Below are positions 6,308 to 11,955 of a stretch of DNA of 11,955 nucleotides, in pieces (position 1 is the stretch's first letter; every line of letters starts with the position of its first letter). The notes beneath the pieces were generated by a model that saw nothing but the letters and a program-made list of their open reading frames with translations, was not told the origin of the DNA and did no database searches. The position numbers and the translations under genes are program-made. Source of the DNA: GCA-2746795 sp046496595 (lineage in GTDB: Bacteria; Chloroflexota; Anaerolineae; Promineifilales; Promineifilaceae). The DNA lies in assembly GCA_046496595.1 (NCBI GenBank), contig JAWOGU010000168.1, forward strand, positions 1 to 11,955, in the 5' to 3' direction.

Positions 6308-8230
6308 TTACAACAGGGCTTGCAGGTGTTCGGTAACGGCCGTTACCGTTTCCCCCTCAATGACCAAACGATGCCAGATTGCCAGATTTAGCAGCATCCA
6401 CAGCCGGACATGATGGTCTACGCGCTGCTGCTGGTGTTCGGTAAGCAGTTGGGTTATGTACTCCTGGCGGAACAGCCCTTCCCGTACAAAAAATGAATCC
6501 CGCAGTTCCGCTTCCAGCAAGGGATACAGTTCATTGCGGAACCAGTAAGCCACAGGAAACATGAACCCTTGTTTGGAGCGGCGCACAATAGAGGGGGGCA
6601 AATAGTCGGCGCCCAACTGGCGCAGCACCACTTTGAGCTGCCGCCCCTGAATTTTCAGGCGGCTGGGATAGGCGGCCAAATGCTCCACTAACTCATGGTC
6701 CAGCAGCGGGGAACGTAGTTCCAGGCTGTGGGCCATGGTCATGCGGTCGGTGAGCATAAGGGAATGCTCCGGTAGGCGGGTCATATAGTCGGCGTACAAC
6801 ATGCGGTCAATCGGGTCATCGGCAGGGGCGTGATTGTACGGCCGTGTAATCTCCGCTGCCGAATCCAACCCGCCCAACTGCTGCCAAAGAGCCGCCCCGT
6901 ACAACTGCTGTTTGCCGGCATGGTTGAAGCGGAAAAAACAGGTGGCTTCAGCATACCGTTCTGCTGGACCGGGCAACTGCGCCAACTGCTGCATCCAGCG
7001 CAGTCGTTGTGTGGCGCTTTTGTAGGCAAAATTTTCCGGCAGGTGGGCCAGCGCTGAACCCAGAACAGCCTGGCGCAGCAGCACAGGCAGCAGGGCGTAA
7101 TAACCCACATAGCGCTGCCCCGCATAACGGTCAAAGCCGGCAAACAGTTCGTCGCCGCCATCGCCGCCCAACACCACTTTCACATGGGCTGCCGCCAGCG
7201 CCGCCGCCTGATACTGACATGCGGCAATAGGGTCGGACGGTTCGTCCAGATGCCAGATCATTTGGGGCAGTGTTTGCACCAGATTGGCTTCCACGCACGT
7301 TTCATGGTGCTGTACGCCGTGCCAATCGGCCACTTTGCGGGCAAAGGGAAGTTCGTTGAAACTTTGCTCGTTGACGCCAATGCCAAACGTCTGGAAAGTT
7401 TGGCCTAAATCTTGCGCCATGATGCCGACAATCATGCTGGAATCTAGACCACCGCTGAGAAACGCGCCCACGGGAACATCACTGACCAGATGGCTGGCAA
7501 TGGCATCGCGCAAGGTGTGGCGCAGGCTCTCGCGGTAGTCGGCTTCGCTCATGCTCAGCTTTTGCTGAAAGTTGAGCTGCCAATAGCGGTTAAGGGTGAT
7601 GCTCCCGTGCTGGTAGGTAAGCGTGTGGGCGGGAGGCAATTTCTGCACGGCTTGCAGCATGGTGAGGGGTGAGGGGATGAACCGCAGCGAGAGGTAATGG
7701 TGCATCGCTTCTTCGCTGAGGCAGCGCAGTTGGGAGGCGGCGGCGAGTAGGCTTTTGATTTCAGAGGCGAAGAGAAATTGAGAGCCTTGTTGGGCGTAAA
7801 AGAGGGGTTTTTGTCCCAGACGGTCACGCGCCACGAACAACTTTTGTGTCCGGCCGTCCCAAATGGCAAAGGCAAACATTCCGCGCAGTTCCGATACGCA
7901 CGCCTCGCCCATTTCTTCGTACAGGTGGAGGATGACTTCAGTGTCGCTGTGGGTGCGAAAGGTGTGGTCGGCGGCCAGTCGCTGGCGCAGAGTGCGATAG
8001 TTATAGATTTCGCCATTGAAAACAATCCAGATGGTTTCATCTTCGTTGGCAATGGGTTGATGGCCGCCGGGCAGATCTATAACGCTGAGCCGCCGACTGC
8101 CGAGGGCAATACGGCCGTTGCTCCAGACCCCTTCATCATCTGGGCCGCGATGGGCAATGGCGTGCAGCATGGGCTGAAGTGCGCCTTCCGGCACACCAGC
8201 TGGGTTGATTTGTCCGCAAATACCACACAT
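6308..8230 (-). CDS. asnB: Glutamine-dependent asparagine-synthase-type amidotransferase
   Basis: A 640-residue class II amidotransferase of the asparagine synthase (AsnB) family. It uses ammonia from glutamine and ATP-driven adenylation of a carboxylate to make an amide. The protein starts MCGICG, where Cys2 becomes the N-terminal nucleophile. The glutaminase domain shows RGPDDEG (28-34), RRLSVIDL (46-53) and FNGEIYN (71-77). The synthase domain has the PP-loop SGGLDSS (259-265) and GGDGGDELFAG (355-365). The start at 8230 is forced by Cys2; an in-frame TTG at 8248 would bury the nucleophile. Many such proteins in polysaccharide clusters amidate sugar acids rather than aspartate, and the neighbours here point that way, though plain asparagine synthesis cannot be excluded. 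A palindromic hairpin (8250-8294) lies just upstream. An 18-bp palindrome, CGGTAACGGCCGTTACCG (6331-6348), lies near its 3' end. Confidence 0.95.
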   Translation of the reverse strand: MCGICGQINPAGVPEGALQPMLHAIAHRGPDDEGVWSNGRIALGSRRLSVIDLPGGHQPIANEDETIWIVFNGEIYNYRTLRQRLAADHTFRTHSDTEVILHLYEEMGEACVSELRGMFAFAIWDGRTQKLFVARDRLGQKPLFYAQQGSQFLFASEIKSLLAAASQLRCLSEEAMHHYLSLRFIPSPLTMLQAVQKLPPAHTLTYQHGSITLNRYWQLNFQQKLSMSEADYRESLRHTLRDAIASHLVSDVPVGAFLSGGLDSSMIVGIMAQDLGQTFQTFGIGVNEQSFNELPFARKVADWHGVQHHETCVEANLVQTLPQMIWHLDEPSDPIAACQYQAAALAAAHVKVVLGGDGGDELFAGFDRYAGQRYVGYYALLPVLLRQAVLGSALAHLPENFAYKSATQRLRWMQQLAQLPGPAERYAEATCFFRFNHAGKQQLYGAALWQQLGGLDSAAEITRPYNHAPADDPIDRMLYADYMTRLPEHSLMLTDRMTMAHSLELRSPLLDHELVEHLAAYPSRLKIQGRQLKVVLRQLGADYLPPSIVRRSKQGFMFPVAYWFRNELYPLLEAELRDSFFVREGLFRQEYITQLLTEHQQQRVDHHVRLWMLLNLAIWHRLVIEGETVTAVTEHLQALL

Positions 8231-8249
8231 GGGGATGCTTTTGCGCAAA

Positions 8250-8294
8250 ACGTGATGCGTGACATGTAAGGTTCTTACACATCACGCATCACGT
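8250..8294. repeat. Hairpin built from heptamer repeats between methyltransferase and amidotransferase genes
   Basis: ACGTGATGCGTGA (8250-8262) and TCACGCATCACGT (8282-8294) are perfect 13-bp inverted arms. Inside them TGTAAG (8265-8270) and CTTACA (8274-8279) pair again around a 3-base loop, separated from the outer stem by a CA/CA mismatch. The right arm is a tandem of heptamers (ATCACGC, ATCACGT, then a diverged ATTACCC that includes the methyltransferase stop). It lies in the 65-base gap before the amidotransferase start. A run of four T follows the stem on the minus strand, so weak termination, attenuation or RNA processing are possible roles, but the tract is too short for a confident terminator call. 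TTTTGCGCAAAA (8239-8250), a perfect palindrome, abuts it. Confidence 0.72.
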
Positions 8295-8295
8295 A

Positions 8296-9108
8296 TTACC
8301 CTTCCTTTTTTACGGCCGTGACCGAGATTTTGTAGGCATATTTTTTGGCGAGCCCTTCGGGAAGAAGGTTGTAGACAGGGCGGAAGCCATATTTATAAAG
8401 GCCGGCTTTCAGGCCGTCGCGGCGCACGGGCAGGGCGCGGTAATGCTCTGGCACAGCTTCAATAATTTGGTAACCGTGGAAAAAAGCGAGCACTTCCGCC
8501 TCGGTGTAGAATTCGTTCACCGGCGGATCTTCCTCTTTGTACTCAATATTTTCGCGGCCCAGCCTGTTGAGGGCGTACATCCAGGATGGTTTGCGGTAGA
8601 AGTGGGAGATGATCGCCCTACCGCCGGGCTTAAGCACGCGCCGCGCTTCTTGCACGGCCCGTTCGGTGTCGCCGGTGGCATGCAGAACACCGTTAGACCA
8701 GACTGCATCGAAGGTGTTGTCCGGAAAAGGCAGATCCAGAGCGTTGGCGGTGCGGACTTCTTCGGCTTGTACACCGGCAACTTCAAAGTGGCGCAGGCTC
8801 ATTTTAACGGCGTTGGGGGTGAGGTCGGTGGCGGTGACCCGCACGCCGCGCTGCAAAAATTCCAGGCTGTCGTAGCCCATGCCGCAGCCGATTTCCAACA
8901 AGTGTTTGCTTTGCAGCAGCGCCGATTCACGTTCAATGCGCTCCATGATCCAGGGGAATTTGTACGGGTTCATCCACGGCCGTATGTGCTCGAAAAATTC
9001 CGGCGTCCCTGGCTCGATGGTATGGTCGGTGACGTATTGAAAGCCAAGGGTGTGGCTGTTCCAGTAATCGTGTACGGATTGTACGGTTTCATCAAGGGGC
9101 TGTTCCAT
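8296..9108 (-). CDS. Class I SAM-dependent methyltransferase (Methyltransf_11 type)
   Basis: A 270-residue Rossmann-fold methyltransferase. Motif I is LEIGCGMGYDS (residues 71-81); the acidic ribose-binding strand is ATDLT (93-97). Motif LDLPFPDNTFDAVWSNGVLH (124-143) and RVLKPGGRAII (157-167) complete the SAM-binding core in normal order. The N-terminal 70 residues (VHDYWNSHTLGFQY) and the C-terminal 90 residues likely shape the acceptor site. In a glycan cluster an O-, N- or C-methyltransferase acting on a sugar or lipid carrier is the natural expectation, but the sequence does not specify the acceptor. AGAGGA (9117-9122) is well placed eight bases before ATG 9108. Heptamer repeats flank it: at its 5' side (9127-9140) and directly after its stop (8282-8294). 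Confidence 0.88.
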   Translation of the reverse strand: MEQPLDETVQSVHDYWNSHTLGFQYVTDHTIEPGTPEFFEHIRPWMNPYKFPWIMERIERESALLQSKHLLEIGCGMGYDSLEFLQRGVRVTATDLTPNAVKMSLRHFEVAGVQAEEVRTANALDLPFPDNTFDAVWSNGVLHATGDTERAVQEARRVLKPGGRAIISHFYRKPSWMYALNRLGRENIEYKEEDPPVNEFYTEAEVLAFFHGYQIIEAVPEHYRALPVRRDGLKAGLYKYGFRPVYNLLPEGLAKKYAYKISVTAVKKEG

Positions 9109-9126
9109 TTCTGTGTTCCTCTGTAA

Positions 9127-9140
9127 ATTATGAATTATGA
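9127..9140. repeat. Tandem heptamer ATTATGA x2 at a gene junction
   Basis: Two exact copies of ATTATGA (9127-9133 and 9134-9140). They cover the stop codon and the final His-Asn-Ser codons of the epimerase gene. The unit length (7) matches the repeats at 8281-8294 and 10951-10964, although the unit sequences differ. Confidence 0.55.
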
Positions 9141-10111
9141 ACGGAGATTTCCTGGACGGTTTGTTGGAGTCCAGTGCGTAAATCTATTTGTGGGTTAAAG
9201 CCGAGGTCACGGCGGGCTTTTTCAATATGGTAAGCGTTGTCTTTCAGGTAAAAATCCAGGCTGCGGCGGGAAAAGGGGGGTTGTTTGCGGGTGGGTTTGA
9301 AGGCCCACTGCGAGGCATAACCAGCAGTGTAGCCGACAAAGAGGGGCAGCCGCCAGCGGGGGGGCGGTACATTTTGCACGGAGGCGGCTGTTTTTACCAA
9401 ATCGGCAATGGTAATGGTGTGGGGACCAGCGAGAAAGTAGATTTGGCCCACGGCCATTTCCGGGGCGGCGGCGCACAATTCAAAACCTGTCACGGCATCG
9501 CTGATGTAGATGGGGTGACGCAGGGTACGGCCGTTACCAAAAAGCAAAAAGCGCCCCTTGCGCACCATGCGCAACAGGCGAGCGGTGCGGGGGCAGCGTG
9601 GGCCATAAACCCAGGCAGGACGGACGACGATGACGGACAGCCCGGTGGCGGCGGCAAAATTGAGGGCGGCTTGTTCGCCGAGCAGTTTGGTTTGTTCGTA
9701 AATATTGGTGGGATGGCAAACGGCCGTTTCATCCACCGGCGGATTTTGCAGGTCACCAACGACCCCGTTCGTGCTGCAATGGACAAAGCGGCGCAATCCG
9801 CTTTGGTGCGCCGCTGCCAGCAGATGCTGCGTCGCTTCCACATTGACGCGGTGATAGTAGCTGTCGGGCTGGGTCACATCAAGGTGGGCGCTGGCCAGGT
9901 GGTAGACCACATCCACATCTTGCACCCACAGGGGCAAACTGTCGGTATCCGTTAGATCATTCTGGATAATTTCCAGCCGGGGATGGTGAGCGATGTGGTC
10001 TAGATTTTCCACGTGCAAATCCAGGGCACGGACGGTGTGCCCTTGCGCTAGCTGGCTGTCTACCAGATGGCTGCCTATAAAGCCCCCGCCGCCGGTGATC
10101 AAAATCTTCAT
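9128..10111 (-). CDS. NAD-dependent epimerase/dehydratase (extended SDR)
   Basis: A 327-residue extended short-chain dehydrogenase/reductase of the nucleotide-sugar epimerase/dehydratase group. The glycine motif TGGGGFIGSH (residues 6-15) and acidic Asp31 after the second strand indicate NAD binding. HLAS (71-74) follows the fourth strand. The catalytic set is CSTNGVVG (112-119) with YEQTK (138-142, Tyr138 and Lys142), and RPAWVYGP (164-171) is the nucleotide-sugar-side motif. Typical reactions are epimerisation, dehydration or reduction at C4 of an NDP-sugar, so it would supply the cluster's special sugar; a sterol-like 3-beta-HSD activity is the main alternative for this subtype. The ATG at 10111 overlaps the upstream methyltransferase stop by 4 bp (ATGA). 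The region after the active site (RCPRTARLLRMVRKGRF) is consistent with the family. Confidence 0.9.
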   Translation of the reverse strand: MKILITGGGGFIGSHLVDSQLAQGHTVRALDLHVENLDHIAHHPRLEIIQNDLTDTDSLPLWVQDVDVVYHLASAHLDVTQPDSYYHRVNVEATQHLLAAAHQSGLRRFVHCSTNGVVGDLQNPPVDETAVCHPTNIYEQTKLLGEQAALNFAAATGLSVIVVRPAWVYGPRCPRTARLLRMVRKGRFLLFGNGRTLRHPIYISDAVTGFELCAAAPEMAVGQIYFLAGPHTITIADLVKTAASVQNVPPPRWRLPLFVGYTAGYASQWAFKPTRKQPPFSRRSLDFYLKDNAYHIEKARRDLGFNPQIDLRTGLQQTVQEISVHNS

Positions 10112-10935
10112 TGCGTGGTTTCCCGAGGGGTAGCGACAACGATGACGGCGTTGTTGCTTTTGGCAGGCAGTAAACCATCCAGCTTGCTGATCAGCTTGAG
10201 GATGGGAAAGGCCAGGGTGTAGAGGCGGTAGGCAGCGCCATGGGTCTTTAATTCGCCGGAAGTAATGGGGACGATGTGGCCGGGTTCGGCGTTTCCTTTT
10301 TTGCGGGAGAGGACGAAGACATAGCCGAAGTTGACTGCTAATTCGGCCATTTCGGTGAAGAAACGGGAGTAGCCGCCGTGATCGGTGGGGGTGAGGGCGG
10401 CTTGTTGGCAGGCGGCTTGCAGCTCAGGCAGAGTGTAACCCGCGCGGGTATGGCCGTACACTTCTGGCGTCATGCCAACGCGCCATTTGATCCGATTAGC
10501 CAGCAGACGGGAGTCGCCACTGGGAACGGTTATAATGGCCCGGCCGTTGGGGCGTAGTATCCGCCGTACCTCTTGCAGGAAGGGTTGGTCAGAGGGTAAA
10601 TGTTCGAGTACATCAATGGCGATGAGGCAGTCGAAACGGCCATCGGGATAGGGGAAACGGTCGGCGGGCACATGGCTGACAGGTTCGTTCAACAAGTGAC
10701 TCATCTCGTCTAGATTTTCGCCGATCACATCGCCCCAAGCCCATTGCCCGCCATGGGCGCGAAAGTAATAGTTGAGAGCGCCGTTGTTGTCGCCACAGGT
10801 GATCAGCAGGCAAGCTTGATCGGGGGTGACCGGCCCAAGTAGATGCAGCAAGGCATCCAGCTTGAGCTGCTTTTTTAGGGAGCGGTGAAACATGGTGAGC
10901 TGCCAGGGGGTGGTAGCAGGGGTCGGTGTTGTCAT
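10108..10935 (-). CDS. Class I SAM methyltransferase with a degenerate glycine motif
   Basis: A 275-residue protein of the class I methyltransferase fold and the first gene of the cluster. The later motifs are clear: PYPDGRFDCLIAIDVLEHLP (95-114), RRILRPNGRAIITVPSG (124-140) and a typical C-terminal helix-strand region. Motif I, normally xDxGCGxG, here reads LLITCGDNNGALNYY (43-57), with Thr in place of the usual acidic or Gly residue and Asn-Asn inside the loop. SAM binding may therefore be altered. The end is hydrophobic (LYTLAFPILKLISKLDGLLP), which could hold it to the membrane. ATG 10935 is chosen as the first in-frame ATG; ATG at residue 15 is possible, and no strong ribosome site is seen for either. 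It lacks the ACGGCCGT palindrome found in the other genes. Substrate unknown. Confidence 0.82.
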   Translation of the reverse strand: MTTPTPATTPWQLTMFHRSLKKQLKLDALLHLLGPVTPDQACLLITCGDNNGALNYYFRAHGGQWAWGDVIGENLDEMSHLLNEPVSHVPADRFPYPDGRFDCLIAIDVLEHLPSDQPFLQEVRRILRPNGRAIITVPSGDSRLLANRIKWRVGMTPEVYGHTRAGYTLPELQAACQQAALTPTDHGGYSRFFTEMAELAVNFGYVFVLSRKKGNAEPGHIVPITSGELKTHGAAYRLYTLAFPILKLISKLDGLLPAKSNNAVIVVATPRETTQ

Positions 10936-10950
10936 TTTATGTTCAGTTTC

Positions 10951-10964
10951 CGTATTGCGTATTC
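10951..10964. repeat. Tandem heptamer CGTATTG/CGTATTC upstream of the first gene
   Basis: CGTATTG (10951-10957) followed by CGTATTC (10958-10964), two copies with one difference, in the leader 16 bases before the first start codon. It is a third example of seven-base units in a gap of this cluster, and its CGTATT core also appears beside the hairpin at 8291. Confidence 0.5.
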
Positions 10965-11068
10965 CTTAACAAACTGCGAGTTATGGGTTGAGTTTTGGAC
11001 GGACGTTATTTCTGCCCTTAATATACTTCAAAGGTGTCAGTGTAGAAGATGATTTGACGGCCATATAT

Positions 11069-11322
11069 TTACAACTGTTTCCGCAAATTAGCCAAAACCT
11101 CCGGCTGGGTGCTGACCCCATTGGCAAGTAAGGGCAGGTTTTCAATCGTTACCAGAAACACATCTCGTTTAATTTCCTTGGCCATTATTTCCAAATCTTT
11201 ACCGAGGGTAATAATCGAATCACAGTATTGATGACCCAACGATCAAACAGATCAAAAATGCGCACAAACGGTCGCCAGCTAAATTGGGAGTTGGCTAATT
11301 GTTGGGACAGGCTAGAGTGCAT
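11069..11322 (-). pseudogene. Possible frameshifted gene remnant of unknown family
   Basis: Two protein-like minus-strand open stretches lie in adjacent frames. The first, 11185-11322, starts with ATG and gives 45 residues including WRPFVRIFDLFDRW. The second is open from 11242 to a stop at 11069-11071 and includes LGKDLEIMAKEIKRD and VFLVTIENLPLLANG. They overlap between 11185 and 11242, as expected if one base was gained or lost in a former longer gene. I do not recognise a family. Chance open frames in a non-coding tract are the main alternative. Confidence 0.25.
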
Positions 11323-11695
11323 ATCGATCGCAAATATAGCTTACCCGGACCAATTTACTCAGGATCACGAAAAAAAGCAGTTTCTTTATGGCAGTGAATG
11401 ACAGCATACTTTATTCGTAGCTTAGGGTAAGCGCCGTGAAAAAGAGCAGCAGATCGAGAAATGACTTCACCAACAAGGGGCCTATTTTGATCTCTTTCAT
11501 GTTAATCAGGGCGGGGAAACGATGCACTGTGACATGGATAATTCGATATCCTGGCCTACGTGAGTGAGTATATCAACCTCTCGGGTGTTGTGAATTAAAC
11601 TTTGGCAAATTGAATCAAGTGTGCATTGTGAAAATTTGGATGCTTGACACTGTGAAAAGGTTGCGAAAATGGCGGGTGAATGTTGAAAACTGCCT

Positions 11696-11731
11696 TTTTG
11701 AGAGGGATTTTGGCCCAAAATATGCTCAAAA
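11696..11731. repeat. Imperfect nested hairpin around ATTTTGG-C-CCAAAAT
   Basis: The inner arms ATTTTGG and CCAAAAT (11707-11721) meet around a single C. The outer arms TTTTGAG (11696-11702) and CTCAAAA (11725-11731) extend it with a small internal loop. A related copy of the right half of this sequence lies at 11828-11858, where ATTTTT-GGCTT-AAAAAT also forms a short hairpin. The form fits a regulator binding site or the edge of a small repeat element; which one cannot be told. Confidence 0.45.
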
Positions 11732-11789
11732 TCACAACCGCTATGTTGGAAAAATGTCAAGAACAAAAAACACAACAGTCGAGAAACTT

Positions 11790-11916
11790 CTGATTGACTG
11801 ATAAATCTTATTTTCATCTCATAAAGCGGATTTTTGGCTTAAAAATGACTCAAAAATGCGATTTAGAGATTCAAATGGGCAAAATGTGCTATTTGTAAAA
11901 TCTGTCAGTCGATCAG
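11790..11916. repeat. Imperfect 20-bp inverted repeat pair near the right edge
   Basis: CTGATTGACTGATAAATCTT (11790-11809) matches the reverse complement of 11897-11916 at 16 of 20 positions. The enclosed 87 bases include the hairpin copy at 11830-11846. It could mark a small non-autonomous element or a regulatory region between divergent genes, but no target-site duplication is evident to me. Confidence 0.35.
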
Positions 11917-11955
11917 CGAGAAAACGAATGAGCGACAACAATGAATCTACAGGAC

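Larger units (their letters stand above)
10936..11955. other. Gene-poor, lower-GC upstream tract
   Basis: About one kilobase with no convincing gene. Base composition shifts from GC-rich to clearly AT-richer, most strongly after about 11580, and the ACGGCCGT palindrome is absent. Open frames on either strand are short and have no family motifs. The promoter of the minus-strand cluster should lie in its left part. TTGAAG, a 17-base spacer and TAACGT on the minus strand (around 11030-11002) is the best I can see, and it is weak. The right part holds small hairpins and related repeats (11696-11731, 11828-11858, 11790-11916). Confidence 0.6.

Noticed and set aside
8231..8248. TTG start at 8248 for the amidotransferase
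   Set aside because: It would put six residues before MCGICG and block the N-terminal Cys nucleophile.
8250..8294. Rho-independent terminator ending the operon at the hairpin
   Set aside because: Only four T residues follow the stem on the minus strand and the downstream genes continue in the same direction and theme, so it is listed as a repeat hairpin instead.
11506..11817. A 103-codon minus-strand open frame and an overlapping 63-codon plus-strand frame
   Set aside because: Both cover the same AT-rich repeat-bearing stretch. The products show no motif, the residue make-up (many Ser, Gln, Phe, Cys) is unlike the cluster's proteins, and no ribosome site is clear.

Overview
This window is most of one long gene cluster read entirely on the minus strand, from about 10935 down to position 1, where it runs off the left edge. 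A compositionally different, gene-poor kilobase (10936-11955) lies upstream of it. The gene types indicate a bacterial locus that builds and chemically decorates a surface glycan or glycolipid, as in exopolysaccharide, capsule or O-antigen clusters. The overall style resembles environmental Chloroflexota (Anaerolineae-like): GC-rich genes, tightly coupled starts, short heptamer repeats in gaps, and a heavily repeated ACGGCCGT palindrome. No phylogenetic marker is present, so this placement is an inference.

In order of transcription the cluster holds: a class I SAM methyltransferase with a degenerate first motif (10108-10935); an extended-SDR NAD-dependent nucleotide-sugar epimerase/dehydratase (9128-10111); a second SAM methyltransferase (8296-9108); a glutamine-dependent asparagine-synthase-type amidotransferase (6308-8230); a NodU/CmcH-type carbamoyltransferase (4498-6267); a membrane-anchored sialate-O-acetylesterase-like (SASA) hydrolase (3545-4501); a YdjM-like membrane metal-dependent hydrolase (2996-3538); a GT4 glycosyltransferase (1857-2993); a PIG-L/LmbE deacetylase (1027-1860); a formyltransferase (140-1030); and the first 46 codons of a GT2 glycosyltransferase (1-138). 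Four junctions are 4-bp ATGA or GTGA overlaps and most others are a few bases, so this is very likely one transcription unit.

As a pathway (inference): the SDR enzyme would prepare a nucleotide sugar and the glycosyltransferases would assemble the glycan. The remaining enzymes would change its functional groups: methyl (two methyltransferases), amide (AsnB-like), carbamoyl (NodU-like), N-deacetyl then N-formyl (PIG-L followed by formyltransferase), and loss of O-acetyl outside the membrane (SASA). This dense set of one-carbon, nitrogen and acyl tailoring enzymes is the most interesting biology here.

Three non-gene signals stand out. (1) ACGGCCGT occurs 17 times between 77 and 9727, nine times as AACGGCCGTT, and sits inside coding sequence like the cyanobacterial HIP1 palindrome. 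(2) Short heptamer repeats lie in or beside three of the gaps in the cluster, one forming a long hairpin ahead of the amidotransferase gene. (3) A dispersed-repeat-like inverted repeat is read through as codons 9-30 of the formyltransferase.

The upstream kilobase has lower GC, lacks the palindrome and has no convincing gene. It contains a possible frameshifted gene remnant, small hairpins, and an imperfect direct and inverted repeat pair near the right edge.
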